From DATBSL01 sp963729875 (GTDB lineage: Bacteria; Acidobacteriota; Vicinamibacteria; Fen-336): 64,000 nt of DNA. Shown one piece after another: positions 1 to 9,232 of this stretch (positions within the stretch are counted from its first letter, which is position 1; each line of letters begins with the position of its first letter). The translations under genes and the position numbers were made by a program. The stretch spans positions 248,001 to 312,000 of the forward strand of contig CAVSPR010000007.1 of the NCBI GenBank assembly GCA_963729875.1, read 5' to 3'. The notes beneath the pieces are model-generated. The model saw only the letters and a list, made by a program, of their open reading frames with translations, was not told the origin of the DNA and ran no database searches.

Positions 1-2
1 GC

Positions 3-1043
3 TACGCGGTGCTGCGCCCCCTTCACCTCGACCCCGCGTCGGCCCGCTTCCCCGTCGTCACCCTGAAGATCGACGGGTCCGCCCCGGAGGCGGCCCCCGC
101 GTGCCGCTTCGCCGTGGTGGAGTTCCTCCCCCGGCCCTGGAAGGCGAGCGGGCTCGTCGAGGGCCTCGACGCCGTCTTCCGCGACGTCCTCGGCCCGGCG
201 GCCGCGGCCGAGCGCGCGTCGGTGCCGGTCGAGCCCGCGTCGCCTTCGGCACCGCGGCCTTTCGACAGCATCCCCATCGCCCTGCGCACCGCGCTCGTGC
301 TGGACCCGGACGAGGGCGACCGGAGCGCGATCGTGCAGGACCTCGTGCGCCACGGGTTCGCGGTGCTCGAGGCGACGACCGGCGCCGAGGCGCTGCGCGT
401 GGCGGTGGCGCGCCGGCCGTGGCTCGTGCTCGCCGAGCTGTCGCTGCCCGACGGGGACGGCCTCGACCTGTGCCGGAGGATGCGAAGCCACAGCCTCCTG
501 CGCCGCACCCCCGTCGTCTTCCTGTCCAGGCGGGACGACTGCGGGACCCGGTACCAGGCGCTCCGGGCGGGCGCCGACGACTTCCTCGCCAAGCCCGTCG
601 CCTCGCGCGAGCTGCTCATCCGCCTGGAGCTGCTGCTCCGGCGCTTCGCCGAGATCGAGCTGGGGGCCGAGGCCGGGGCGGGGCTGCGCGGGGCGGTGGA
701 GCTCGTGGGCGCCCCCGCGGTCCTGCAGATCTGCCACCTCAACCAGCTGACCGGCGTGCTCGTCGCCCGCCGGGGCAGCCAGGCGGTCCGCATCGCCTTC
801 CGGCAGGGCCAGATCGTGTCCGCCGTCGGCCCCGACCACGAGGGGCCGGTCGTCGTCTACGACTTCATCGCCTGGCCCAACGGTCAGTTCGAGTTCGACC
901 GGGGCGCTCTCGTCGAGGGGGCCCCGATGGCGTCGGAATTCAACGCGCTCCTCCTGGAGGGCTGCCGCCGCCTCGACGAGAGGCGCCGGGGCCGCCCCCT
1001 CGAGGCCGTCCGCCGTTTGACGACGGCCGCGCGTCTCGACTAG
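3..1043 (+). CDS. Receiver-DUF4388 regulator, 5' end outside window
   Basis: The frame is open to the window edge, so the N-terminus is missing. The first ~60 visible residues look like the last strand and helix of one receiver domain (FLPRPWKASGLVE). A second receiver domain spans about residues 92-212, and a DUF4388/PATAN-type domain about 225-335. In the second receiver the phosphoacceptor position reads LAELSLPDGDG, so Asp is replaced by Glu143 (numbered from the GTG at 9), while the conserved Lys195 (FLAKP) is kept. By family knowledge this could mimic a constitutively phosphorylated state. DUF4388 proteins usually act in signalling linked to gliding, polarity or exopolysaccharide. The gene ends 45 bp before the transporter gene. 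The domain call is firm; the output of the protein is unknown. Confidence 0.8.
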   Translation, partial: YAVLRPLHLDPASARFPVVTLKIDGSAPEAAPACRFAVVEFLPRPWKASGLVEGLDAVFRDVLGPAAAAERASVPVEPASPSAPRPFDSIPIALRTALVLDPDEGDRSAIVQDLVRHGFAVLEATTGAEALRVAVARRPWLVLAELSLPDGDGLDLCRRMRSHSLLRRTPVVFLSRRDDCGTRYQALRAGADDFLAKPVASRELLIRLELLLRRFAEIELGAEAGAGLRGAVELVGAPAVLQICHLNQLTGVLVARRGSQAVRIAFRQGQIVSAVGPDHEGPVVVYDFIAWPNGQFEFDRGALVEGAPMASEFNALLLEGCRRLDERRRGRPLEAVRRLTTAARLD

Positions 1044-1088
1044 CCTCCGCCGCACCGGGCACTCGTGCCCCGGACCAGGAGACCTCCC

Positions 1089-2237
1089 ATGAAGGTGCGG
1101 ACGCTGCCGATCTTCCTGTGCTTCTTCACGATGGGCTTCGTGGACGCGATGGGTCCGCTCGCCAGCACGATCCGGAAGCAGTACTCGCTCTCGGGCTTCA
1201 TGGCGGGCCTCCTGCCGGCGTTCGCCTTCGTGGCCTTCGCGATCTTCAGCGTGCCGGGGGGCGTCCTCGCCGCGCGGATCGGGAAGCGCAACCTGCTGCT
1301 CCTCGCGCTCGGGCTGAGCGGCCTCGGAGTCCTCGTCCCCACGGTGGTGGTGCCGGGCTTCGCCCTCCTGCTGGCGTCGGTGTTCGTCCTGGGGGTGGGG
1401 ACGACCCTGCTGCAGGTGGCGGGCAACCCGATCATGCGCGACGTTTCGGAGGAGGGCCGCTTCGCCCGCAACCTGAGCTTCGCGCAGTTCGTGAAGGGCG
1501 TGGGCAGCGTGGGCAGCACGGCGCTCGTCGCACGGCTGGCGCTGGGCGACCTGGGCTTCCGGAGAGTGTTCCCGGTCTTCCTCGTGCTGACGCTCCTCGC
1601 GCTCGCCGCAGTCGCTCTCTTGAAGGTGAGCGAGACCCGGGCGGAGGTTCCGCCGAGCGTCGGCAGCAGCCTCGCGCTCCTGCGGGAGCCGGCCTTCGCG
1701 CTCGCCGTCCTCGGGATCTTCCTCTACGTGGGCGCCGAGGTCGGCCTGGGCACCTGGCTCGCGCCGCGGCTCGAGAGCCTGGGCCACGGGGAAGCCGAGG
1801 CCAAGCTCCTCGGGCCCACCCTGTTCTTCGGGGGTCTCACCGTCGGGCGCCTGCTCGGCTCGGCCGTCCTGAGCTTCATGACCCCGCGGGCGTTCTTCCG
1901 CGTGAGCGCGGCGCTCGGCGCCCTGGGCATCGCCCTCGTGATGTCGGGGGTCCCCGGTCTGGCCGTGGCCGGGGTCGCCCTCGCCGGCCTCGGCTTCGCC
2001 AACATCTGGCCGGTGCTCTTCTCGCTCACGGTCGAGGCGCGACCCGAGCGGAGTGCCGAGCTCTCCGGCCTCATGTGCATGGCGATCTTCGGCGGTGCGG
2101 TGCTCCCTCCGCTCATGGGGCGGATCGGTGACGCGGTCGGCCTCGGCGTCGCCTTCCTCGTGCCTCTCGGCGCCTTCGCCTACCTGCTCGCGCTCGCCAT
2201 GGGCAGCGGAGGCCGGCCCGCGGCGAGGGAGGCGTGA
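1089..2237 (+). CDS. MFS sugar transporter, FHS/FucP-like
   Basis: A 382-residue inner-membrane carrier with about twelve hydrophobic segments, the normal length for the major facilitator superfamily. The motif LLQVAGNPIMRD resembles the LQVAANP signature of the fucose/glucose/galactose-proton symporter (FHS) group. The ATG at 1089 is chosen because AGGAG at 1077-1081 precedes it at good spacing; the open frame extends further upstream without a better site. The stop codon is followed after one base by the GTG of the ROK-family gene, so the two are almost certainly co-transcribed. Together they suggest uptake and phosphorylation of a sugar. The exact substrate cannot be read from the sequence. 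Confidence 0.85.
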   Translation: MKVRTLPIFLCFFTMGFVDAMGPLASTIRKQYSLSGFMAGLLPAFAFVAFAIFSVPGGVLAARIGKRNLLLLALGLSGLGVLVPTVVVPGFALLLASVFVLGVGTTLLQVAGNPIMRDVSEEGRFARNLSFAQFVKGVGSVGSTALVARLALGDLGFRRVFPVFLVLTLLALAAVALLKVSETRAEVPPSVGSSLALLREPAFALAVLGIFLYVGAEVGLGTWLAPRLESLGHGEAEAKLLGPTLFFGGLTVGRLLGSAVLSFMTPRAFFRVSAALGALGIALVMSGVPGLAVAGVALAGLGFANIWPVLFSLTVEARPERSAELSGLMCMAIFGGAVLPPLMGRIGDAVGLGVAFLVPLGAFAYLLALAMGSGGRPAAREA

Positions 2238-2238
2238 C

Positions 2239-3347
2239 GTGTCCTACGCGAGCGACCCCCGCGTCGTCCTGACCCTCGACGCCGGGGGCACCAAGTTCGC
2301 CTTCTCCGCGGTGCGGTCCGACCGGCTGCTGGTGGAGCCGATCACGCTCCCGTCGAACGCCCACGACCTCCGGCTCTGCCTCGACACGATCCTCGAGGGC
2401 TTCGCCCGGGTGAAGGAGAAGGCACCCGCCCCGCCGGTGGCCATCAGCTTCGCCTTCCCCGGCCCCGCCGACTACCCGCGCGGGATCATCGGGGACCTGG
2501 GCAACCTGCCGGCCTTCCGTGGCGGCGTCGCCCTCGGCCCGATGCTCGAGGACCGGTTCGGCGTGCCCGTCTTCATCAACAACGACGGCGATCTCTTCGC
2601 GTTCGGCGAGGCGATCGCGGGCTTCCTGCCCTGGGTGAACGGCCTCCTCGCCGAGGCGGGCAGCCCCAAGCGCTTCAAGAACCTCTTCGGCGCCACCTTC
2701 GGGACCGGATTCGGCGGGGGCATCGTGAGCGACGGCCGTCTCTGGATGGGCGACAACTCGGCGGGGGGCGAAGATCTGGCTCCTCCGGAACAAGCTCGAC
2801 CCGGGGTCGAACGTCGAGGAGGGAGTCTCCATCCGCGCGATCCGCCGCGCCTACGCGGCGGCGGCCGGGATCGCGTTCGAAACGGCGCCGGAGCCGAAGG
2901 AGATCTTCGCCATCGGCAAGGGCGAGGCGCGCGGCCACCGGGAGGGGGCCCTCGAGGCCTTCCGCCGGATGGGCGAGGCGGCCGGCGACGCGCTCGCCTC
3001 GGCGGTGACGCTCGTCGACGGCCTCGTCGTGATCGGTGGCGGCCTCACCGGCGCGGCCGAGCTCTTCCTGCCCGCCCTCGTGGCAGGGATGAACGCGCCC
3101 TTCGAGACGCCCTCGGGCCCCGTTCCCCGCCTCGAGATGAAGGCGTTCAACCTCGAGGACCCCACCGAGCGCGCCGCCTTCGTCAAGGGCGAGGCGAGGG
3201 AGCTCGAGGTGCCCGGCTCCGGACGGAAGGTGGCCTACGACCCGCGGCAGCGCAGTCGGAGTCGGCCTCTCGCGCCTGGGCACGAGCCGAGCCGTCGCGA
3301 TCGGCGCGTACGCCTTCGCCCTGGCCGAGCTCGACCGGCGGGGGTGA
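2239..3347 (+). CDS. ROK-family sugar kinase/regulator (two frameshifts)
   Basis: Translation from the GTG at 2239 gives the ROK phosphate-binding motif LTLDAGGTKFAF near the start and GATFGTGFGGGI in the middle. The frame then breaks in a run of six G at about 2763-2768 and continues one frame over (KIWLLRNKLDPGSN, then VVIGGGLTGAAELFLP). It breaks again at about 3241-3244, and the true C-terminus AVAIGAYAFALAELDRRG ends at the TGA of 3345-3347. Each break is repaired by removing one base, which suggests sequencing error more than decay. The protein would be about 370 residues, normal for ROK. The cysteine-rich zinc motif of many ROK proteins is not visible. The gene pairs with the upstream transporter and meets the aldo/keto reductase gene tail-to-tail with a 3-bp gap. 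Confidence 0.8.
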
Positions 3348-3350
3348 GCT

Positions 3351-4318
3351 TCAGGCGTCCTGGCTCGGGTAGCGGAAGAGCGGGGCCGCGGCGAGGCCCC
3401 TTCGCCTTGATCGCCTCGACCTCCGCGTCGGAGAGCGGCTGGAAGCCCGCGGCGAGCTTCAGGGCCAGGGCGAAGAGCGTCTCGTCGCCGGGCGGTATGG
3501 CCGCGGTCACCGGGTGCGACAGCGTGAAGCGCAGGCCCATCGCCGCGTCCTCCGGGGTCGTCGAGCGGCTCGTACCAGCACTTCGGGTGGTGCCTCGTCG
3601 CCCCCTCCGGCCAGGGCCCCTTCGCCATCGCCTTCAGGCAGAGGATGCCCATCCCCTTCTCCTTCGCCTTCGCGAGGACCTGCGGGCCGAAGCCGCCGGC
3701 GTGCCACGTGGCGTAGTTCACCGGGAAGAGGATCGTGTCGAAGGCGTAGCCGTCCATGAGGGCGGTCGCGGCCTCGACCGAGTGGGCGGAGAAGCCCACG
3801 AAGCGGACCTTGCCCGCCTTCTTCGCGGCCTCGAAGGCCTCCATCGCCCCGCCGGGGCCGAGGATCGTCTCGACGTCGGCCTTCTTCGTGACCGCGTGGT
3901 GCTGGTAGAGGTCGAAGTGGTCGGTCCGCATCTTCCGCAGCGAGCTCTCGAGCTCCGCGTTCGCGGCCTCCTTCGTCCGCCCCTGCGTCTTGCACGCGAG
4001 GAAGACGCCCTTGCGGTGAGGCTCGAGGGCGGGCCCCAGCATGTCCTCGGCGTTGCCGTAGCTCGGCGCCACGTCGAAGTAGTTGACGCCGGCGTCGATC
4101 GCCGCGCGCACGCGCTCGGCCGCCTGGTCCGTCGTCGCGTCCTTCACCACGATCCCGCCGAAGCCGATCACCGAGAGCTTCTCGCCCGTCTTGCCGAGCG
4201 CCCGCCGCTCGAGGCCGCCCGGCCCCTTCTCCCGCTCGAGCCCCGAGAGCCCCGCGGGGAACACCGAGAGCAGGGCACCGGCCCCCGCCGCCTGGACGAC
4301 GAACTCCCTCCGGTCCAT
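3351..4318 (-). CDS. Aldo/keto reductase with Tat-like leader (two frameshifts)
   Basis: Starts at the ATG complementary to 4316-4318 with MDRREFVVQAAGAGALL, a Tat-like twin-arginine leader, so the enzyme is probably exported. The core carries the aldo/keto reductase signatures: Asp in NYFDVAPSYG with the following Tyr, Lys in FLACKTQGR and His in DLYQHHAVT. The frame breaks in a GGGG run at 3554-3557 (plus strand) and in a CCCC run at 3397-3400. Removing one base at each restores DDPEDAAMGLRFTLSHPV and a C-terminus ending FRYPSQDA at 3351. The corrected length is about 320 residues, typical of the family. The substrate is unknown. It is divergent from the thioesterase gene. Confidence 0.8.
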
Positions 4319-4366
4319 GAGCGCCTCCTCACGGGATTCTGGCCGAGAGGGACGGCCGTTTCCAAC

Positions 4367-4372
4367 TAGAAT
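4367..4372 (+). promoter_or_regulatory. Candidate -10 element (TAGAAT) for the thioesterase gene
   Basis: TAGAAT lies 31 bp upstream of the ATG at 4404, in the 85-bp gap between two divergent genes. The same CTAGAAT or a close variant also precedes the genes starting at 15839 and 25585 (minus). No convincing -35 box was found, so this is a weak call. Confidence 0.4.
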
Positions 4373-4403
4373 CACCGGGTCTGCTCCGAGCGAGGAAGCC
4401 CGC

Positions 4404-5159
4404 ATGACCGAGCCCCTCCACCGCCAGCGCTTCCCGGTGCACTCGTACGAGGTCGACACCGAGGGCCGGCTGGCCCCGCGGGCGCTGTGCACCTTCCTCC
4501 AGGAGGCGGCCGGCGGAGACGCCGCGCGCGCCGGCTACGCGATGGAGCGCCTCGCCGAGGAGGGGCTCGTGTGGGTGATCCAGTGGATGCGGGTGGAGGT
4601 CGAGCGCTACCCGCGCCAGGGCGAGACGCTCCACGTCACCACGTGGGCGCGCCCGTTCCAGCGCGCCCTGGCCCGGCGCGAGTTCGACGTCGTGGACGAC
4701 TCCGGCGCGCGCGTGGCGGTGGGCACGAGCCGCTGGGTCGTGGTGGACCTGCGGGCACGCCGGCTCGCGCGCCTGCCCGAGTTCGTCCGCGGCTGCCCCG
4801 TGCCCGACCGCCCCCCTGCCCTCGACCGCTCGCCCTCGGCCCTCGAGCCCGCGGAGCCCGCCGACCTGGAGCGGCGGTTCGAGGTCCGGCGAGGGGACCT
4901 CGACACGGTGCGGCACGTGAACAACACCCGCTACGTCGAGTGGGCGCTGGAGACGGTGCCGGACGAGGTGCAGGAGCGCTGCCAGCCGTCGGCCTTCGAG
5001 ATCGCGTTCCGCCGGGAGGCCGTCTACGGCGACGCCGTCACCGCCCGGACCCGGCGGGTGGCCGACGGCGGCGACCCCTCCTTCGTGCACGAGCTGCGCG
5101 CGGACGGGGCGGGCCACGAGCTCGCCCGGGCGGCCAGCGTCTGGCGGCCGCACCGCTGA
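4404..5159 (+). CDS. Acyl-ACP thioesterase, FatA/FatB-like
   Basis: A 251-residue protein with two tandem hotdog folds, typical of PF01643 thioesterases that release free fatty acids from acyl carrier protein in the cytoplasm. The first hotdog includes an FLQEAAGGDA helix and WVIQWMRVEVERYPRQGE. The second starts around residue 155 and holds RHVNNTRYVEWALE, matching the conserved HxNNxxY active-site region. The ATG at 4404 is the first Met that gives the standard N-terminus; the open frame extends 5' only because of high GC. It stands alone between two genes with unrelated functions. The family call is firm, the chain-length preference unknown. Confidence 0.85.
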   Translation: MTEPLHRQRFPVHSYEVDTEGRLAPRALCTFLQEAAGGDAARAGYAMERLAEEGLVWVIQWMRVEVERYPRQGETLHVTTWARPFQRALARREFDVVDDSGARVAVGTSRWVVVDLRARRLARLPEFVRGCPVPDRPPALDRSPSALEPAEPADLERRFEVRRGDLDTVRHVNNTRYVEWALETVPDEVQERCQPSAFEIAFRREAVYGDAVTARTRRVADGGDPSFVHELRADGAGHELARAASVWRPHR

Positions 5160-5194
5160 GACCCCGCCGTCCGAGCGCCGGGAGCGGTTTGCCC

Positions 5195-5200
5195 TACAAT
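5195..5200 (+). promoter_or_regulatory. Candidate -10 element (TACAAT)
   Basis: TACAAT ends 26 bp before the ATG at 5227, in the 67-bp gap after the thioesterase gene. No clear -35 box is visible; the call rests on position and AT content. Confidence 0.35.
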
Positions 5201-5226
5201 GGCGCGGTTCTCCCCCGAGGTCAGCC

Positions 5227-6057
5227 ATGGCGCGGATCCTGATGGTCGCCCCCGAAGAAGGCCTGCTGAAGGCGCTGCGCGGCTCGCCGCTGCTGGAGAG
5301 CCACTCGATCGAGACGGCGAGCAGCGAGGCGGACGCCCTGCGCCACCTGCGCCGGCGGGCCTACGACGTCGTCGTGAGCTCTCCGGACACGGACATCGAG
5401 GCCGACGCCCCCCTGCTCGGCGAGGTGCGCGCGGCCCGGCCGGGAGTCCGGGTCGTGCTCCTCACCCCCCGCACGACGCCGGAGCAGGTCATCGGCGCCC
5501 TGCGCCGGCGCGTCTTCGCGTGCTTCAGCGCGCCCTTCGACCCCTCCGAGATCGCCGACATGCTGGCCCGCGCCGCCGAGGCCGAGCATTGGAAGGACGG
5601 CATCGAGGTCGTCTCCGCCACTCCCGACTGGATCTCGGTCCGCGTGAACTGTCGGCTGCTGAGTGCGGAGCGGCTCGTCAACTTCCTGACCGAGCTGCGC
5701 TCCGACGTGCCCGAGACCCCCCGCGACGACCTCATGTTCGCGTTTCGCGAGGTGCTGATGAACGCCATGGAGCACGGGGGAGGGTTCGACCCCGACCAGG
5801 TGGTCGAGGTGATCGCGGTGCGGACCGCACGCACGATGGTCTTCTACCTGCGCGACCCCGGCCCCGGCTTCGACTTCGCCGCCCTGCCCCACGCCGCCGT
5901 CACCCGCCCCCACGACCCCCTCGGGGTGGCCGAGGCCCGCGAGGGAAGCGGCCTGCGCCCCGGGGGCTTCGGCCTCCTGCTCGCGCGGCAGATCGTGGAC
6001 GAGATGATCCACAACGAGCGCGGCAACGAGGTCATACTGATCAAGCACTTGAAGTGA
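5227..6057 (+). CDS. Degenerate receiver fused to anti-sigma-type ATPase domain
   Basis: 276 residues. Residues 1-120 have a receiver-like fold (MARILMVAPEEG, then YDVVVSSPDTD, VVLLTPRTT) but the phosphoacceptor Asp position is Ser, so canonical phosphotransfer is unlikely. Residues 130-276 form a GHKL/HATPase_c_2 domain of the RsbW/anti-sigma type: N-box FREVLMNAMEHGGG, G1-box LRDPGPGFDF and G2-box GGFGLLLARQIVDE. Such domains bind ATP and either bind sigma factors or phosphorylate anti-sigma antagonists. The ATG at 5227 follows a plausible Shine-Dalgarno (CCGAGG). A second GHKL protein lies at 33818. Partner proteins are not in the neighbourhood. Confidence 0.8.
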   Translation: MARILMVAPEEGLLKALRGSPLLESHSIETASSEADALRHLRRRAYDVVVSSPDTDIEADAPLLGEVRAARPGVRVVLLTPRTTPEQVIGALRRRVFACFSAPFDPSEIADMLARAAEAEHWKDGIEVVSATPDWISVRVNCRLLSAERLVNFLTELRSDVPETPRDDLMFAFREVLMNAMEHGGGFDPDQVVEVIAVRTARTMVFYLRDPGPGFDFAALPHAAVTRPHDPLGVAEAREGSGLRPGGFGLLLARQIVDEMIHNERGNEVILIKHLK

Positions 6058-6176
6058 CGGGCGGGCCGGCGGAGGTCCGTTTGGCTCAGGCGACTCCCGC
6101 GAGGCCGGGGGTATCATGCGGCCCGCCTCGCCGCGCCGTGCGGCGGAGAAACGACCTTCAAGGAGCCGATAAGCCA

Positions 6177-7178
6177 ATGCCGACCAAGGTGATGATCATG
6201 GGCCTGGGGCCGATCGGGGCGGGCGTCGCCCGCCAGCTCGCGGCCCGGAAGAACTTCAAGATCGTGTCCGCCGTGGACATCGACCCCGCCAAGGCGGGCA
6301 AGGACTTCGGCGACGTGGTGGGCCTCGGGAAGAAGACCGGCGTGAGGGTGGGGGCCGACCCGGTGGCCGCGATCAAGAAGACGAAGCCGCAGGTCGCCGT
6401 CCTCTGCACGAGCTCCGCCCTGAAGGCCGTCTGGCCGCAGATCGAGACCGTCCTGAAGCTGAAGGTCCCGATCGTCTCGACGACGGAGGAGCTCTCCTAC
6501 CCCTGGTTCTCGAACCGGGCGCTGGCGCGGAAGATCGACGCCGCGGCGAAGAAGGCGAAGGTGGCCGTGGTCGGGACCGGGGTCAACCCCGGCTTCGCCA
6601 TGGACGCCCTGCCCCTCGCCCTCACCTCCATCTGCGAGCGGGTGGACGCGGTGCGGATCGACCGCATCCAGGACGCCCGGATCCGCCGGCTGCCCTTCCA
6701 GCAGAAGATCGGCTCCGGCCTCACCGCCGAGCAGTTCGCGGAGAAGGTGAAGGCCCTCACCGTCCGGCACGTGGGGCTCACCGAGTCGGTGGCCATGATC
6801 GCCGACGGGCTCGGGTGGAAGCTCGACCGGATCACCGACGAGATCCAGCCGAAGATCGCCGAGGCCCCCGTCGAGAGCCAGTTCCTCAAGGTCGAGGCGG
6901 GCAAGGTCTGCGGGATCATCCAGGACGGCGTCGGCTACGTGAAGGGCAAGCCCGTCATCACGCTCCACATGGAGGCGTACCTCGGGGCGCCGGAGACCTA
7001 CGACAGCGTCCAGGTCGAGGGCTCGCCCAGGCTGCACGTCAAGGCGCTCGGCGGGTACCACGGGGACATCGCCACCCACTCGATCACCGTCAACTCGATC
7101 CCGAAGGTGCTCGCCGCGGCGCCCGGCCTGCACACCATGCGGAGCCTCGCGCTGCCCTCGTTCGCCGGCGGGAAGTAA
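6177..7178 (+). CDS. DapB-like NAD(P)-binding dehydrogenase
   Basis: 333 residues beginning MPTKVMIMGLGPIGAGVARQL, a Rossmann GxGxxG nucleotide-binding motif, followed by VDIDPAKAGKDFGDV and TSSALKAVWPQIE. The layout matches the dihydrodipicolinate-reductase N-terminal domain family, particularly 2,4-diaminopentanoate-dehydrogenase-like proteins (GTGVNPGFAMDALPL, then HVGLTESV). Known relatives oxidise amino acids such as diaminopentanoate. The true lysine-pathway DapB is shorter and differs in its C-terminal domain. AAGGAG at about 6159-6164 supports the ATG at 6177. It is followed after 10 bp by the LD-carboxypeptidase gene and may share its transcript. The substrate is an inference only. 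Confidence 0.75.
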   Translation: MPTKVMIMGLGPIGAGVARQLAARKNFKIVSAVDIDPAKAGKDFGDVVGLGKKTGVRVGADPVAAIKKTKPQVAVLCTSSALKAVWPQIETVLKLKVPIVSTTEELSYPWFSNRALARKIDAAAKKAKVAVVGTGVNPGFAMDALPLALTSICERVDAVRIDRIQDARIRRLPFQQKIGSGLTAEQFAEKVKALTVRHVGLTESVAMIADGLGWKLDRITDEIQPKIAEAPVESQFLKVEAGKVCGIIQDGVGYVKGKPVITLHMEAYLGAPETYDSVQVEGSPRLHVKALGGYHGDIATHSITVNSIPKVLAAAPGLHTMRSLALPSFAGGK

Positions 7179-7188
7179 GCCACCGGGC

Positions 7189-8232
7189 ATGAGGCGTCGG
7201 GATTTTCTCGAGGCCGCGGTTCCGGCCGCGCTCGTCACGGGCGCGGCCGGAGCCGTCTCCGCCGCCCCGCCGGGGGCCGCCCCGGCGATCACCAAGCCCC
7301 CCCGCCTGCGGCCGGGGGACGTGGTCGGCCTCGTGGCGCCGGCCGGGGCGGTCTGGGAGTCCATGGACATCGAGATCGCGCAGGATGTGGCCCGGGCCCT
7401 CGGCCTCGAGCCCCGGCTCGGCGACCACGTGCGCGACCGCCACGGCTACCTCGCCGGGAAGGACGAGGACCGCGCCGCGGACGTCAACCGTTTCTTCGCC
7501 GACCCCTCGGTGAAGGCCGTCCTCGCGATCACGGGCGGCTGGGGCTGCGCGCGCGTGCTGCCCCTCCTCGACTGGGAGACGATCCGTCGCAATCCCAAGG
7601 TGGTCTCGGGCTTCAGTGACATCACCGGCCTGCACTGCGGCCTGCACGCGAGGACGGGCCTCGTGACCTTCCACGCCCCGGTGCTGCTCTCGAGCTGGCC
7701 GCCGTTCTCGGTCGAGCAGTTCAAGCGCATCGTGTTCGAGGGCGCGGCGCTGACGATGGCCAATCCGCCCGGCAGCCAGGACCGGCTCGTCCAGCGCGAG
7801 AACCGCACCCGCACGATCACGCCGGGGAAGGCGCGTGGCCGGCTCGTCGGCGGCAACCTGACCGTGCTGACCGCGCTCGTCGGAACACCCTACGTGGCGT
7901 CCTTCGACGGGGCGATCCTGTTCCTCGAGGACGTGCGCGAGAGCATCTACCGGGTCGACCGGATGCTGACGCAGTTGCGCCTCGCCGGCCTCCTCGGCCG
8001 CGTGCGAGGCTTCGTCTTCGGGTCGTGCAGCAAGTGCGAGCCCGGCGAAGGGTACGGCTCGCTCACGCTCGAGGAGGTCTTCGACGAGCACGTGAAGCCG
8101 CTCGGCGTCCCTGCGTACGAGGGGGCGATGATCGGCCACCAGGAGCGGCAGTTCACGGTGCCGGTGGGCGTCGAGGTCGAGGTCGACGCTACGGCCGGCA
8201 CGATCACGATGCTGGAGCCCGCAGTCGCCTGA
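7189..8232 (+). CDS. LD-carboxypeptidase, peptidase family S66
   Basis: 347 residues. The N-terminus MRRRDFLEAAVPAALVTG is Tat-like and ends in an Ala-rich stretch, suggesting a periplasmic enzyme. The S66 catalytic set is visible: nucleophile Ser143 in SGFSDITGLH, Glu247 in FLEDVRESIYRVDRML and His317 in MIGHQERQF. Family members cut the LD bond between meso-diaminopimelate and D-Ala in murein tetrapeptides during cell-wall recycling, or hydrolyse microcin C7-like compounds (MccF branch). The length fits LdcA. Export is unusual, as many bacterial LdcA enzymes are cytoplasmic. It lies 10 bp after the DapB-like gene. Confidence 0.85.
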   Translation: MRRRDFLEAAVPAALVTGAAGAVSAAPPGAAPAITKPPRLRPGDVVGLVAPAGAVWESMDIEIAQDVARALGLEPRLGDHVRDRHGYLAGKDEDRAADVNRFFADPSVKAVLAITGGWGCARVLPLLDWETIRRNPKVVSGFSDITGLHCGLHARTGLVTFHAPVLLSSWPPFSVEQFKRIVFEGAALTMANPPGSQDRLVQRENRTRTITPGKARGRLVGGNLTVLTALVGTPYVASFDGAILFLEDVRESIYRVDRMLTQLRLAGLLGRVRGFVFGSCSKCEPGEGYGSLTLEEVFDEHVKPLGVPAYEGAMIGHQERQFTVPVGVEVEVDATAGTITMLEPAVA

Positions 8233-8339
8233 GCCTCGCCTTTACGGCCGACCCCGCGCCGGCACTGGGGGTGCAACTTCGTCGACTGGGGCGGCTACGG
8301 GGACGTTCTGGCGGCGCTGCCTGGCGTACGCGACGGGCG

Positions 8340-9116
8340 TCAGCCCCGGTGCCGCGAGAAGCCGTCGACCGACCAGGCGGCCACGACCTCCCGCATCGCG
8401 TCGTCGGTCAGGTCGAGGCTGAGCGGCGTCACCGAGACGCGCCCGTCCCGCAGCACGACGTTGCAGTCGCTGCCCGGGATGTCCTCGTGCTGGTACTCGT
8501 TCCCGCCGATCCAGAAGTACGGGCGGCCTCGCGGGTCCTTCTTCTCGATGACCTCGGACCCGTACGAGTGCTTGCCGAGGCGGGTGACGACGTAGCCGTC
8601 GGGCTCGACTCCGGGCGGGACGTTGACGTTGAGCAGGAGGCCCGGGGGCAGATCGCGCGACAGCGCGGCCGCGACGAGTGCGCGGGCGAAGCGGGAGGTG
8701 GGGCCGAAGTCGTGGGTGCCCCAGCCGGCGAGGCTGAATGCGATGGCGGGCACCCCGATGATCGAGGCTTCCATCGCTGCGGCCAGGGTGCCGGAGTAGG
8801 TCACGTCGTCGGCCAGGTTCGGCCCGTGGTTGATGCCGGAGACCATGATCCGCGGGCGCCGACTCTTGAGCACGTGGTGGATGCCCAGCCACGCGCAGTC
8901 GGTCGGAGTACCGTCCACCGCGTACCAGCGCGGCCGCACCTCGCGTAGGCGCAGCGGGCGGTGGATCGAGATGGCGCGCGAGGAAGCGCTCTGCTCCACC
9001 TCCGGGGCCACCACCCAGACCTCGCCCAGATCCTCCATGACCGTGGCGAGGACGCGAATGCCCTCGGACTGGTGGCCGTCGTCGTTCGAGACCAGGATGC
9101 GGGGCCGCTCGGTCAT
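8340..9116 (-). CDS. surE: 5'/3'-nucleotidase SurE
   Basis: 258 residues from the ATG complementary to 9114-9116. The family signatures are present: the metal site RILVSNDDGHQSEGI (Asp-Asp pair; the usual APGI reads SEGI), Ser in VEQSASSRAIS and SGINHGPNLADDVTYSGTLAAAMEA. SurE hydrolyses nucleoside monophosphates and short polyphosphates with a divalent metal, in stationary-phase survival and nucleotide salvage. It is monocistronic here and convergent with the LD-carboxypeptidase gene. Position and length are as expected; confidence is high. Confidence 0.92.
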   Translation of the reverse strand: MTERPRILVSNDDGHQSEGIRVLATVMEDLGEVWVVAPEVEQSASSRAISIHRPLRLREVRPRWYAVDGTPTDCAWLGIHHVLKSRRPRIMVSGINHGPNLADDVTYSGTLAAAMEASIIGVPAIAFSLAGWGTHDFGPTSRFARALVAAALSRDLPPGLLLNVNVPPGVEPDGYVVTRLGKHSYGSEVIEKKDPRGRPYFWIGGNEYQHEDIPGSDCNVVLRDGRVSVTPLSLDLTDDAMREVVAAWSVDGFSRHRG

Positions 9117-9232
9117 GCGGCGCGCATCGTAGCACCTTGACCCGCCGCCCAAGGACGGGTCTGGAATCCGGAGCCGGAGACCGCCAACACGAGCGCGCGT
9201 CGCACCGACGGCTTCCCTTCCGGAAGGGGTCC

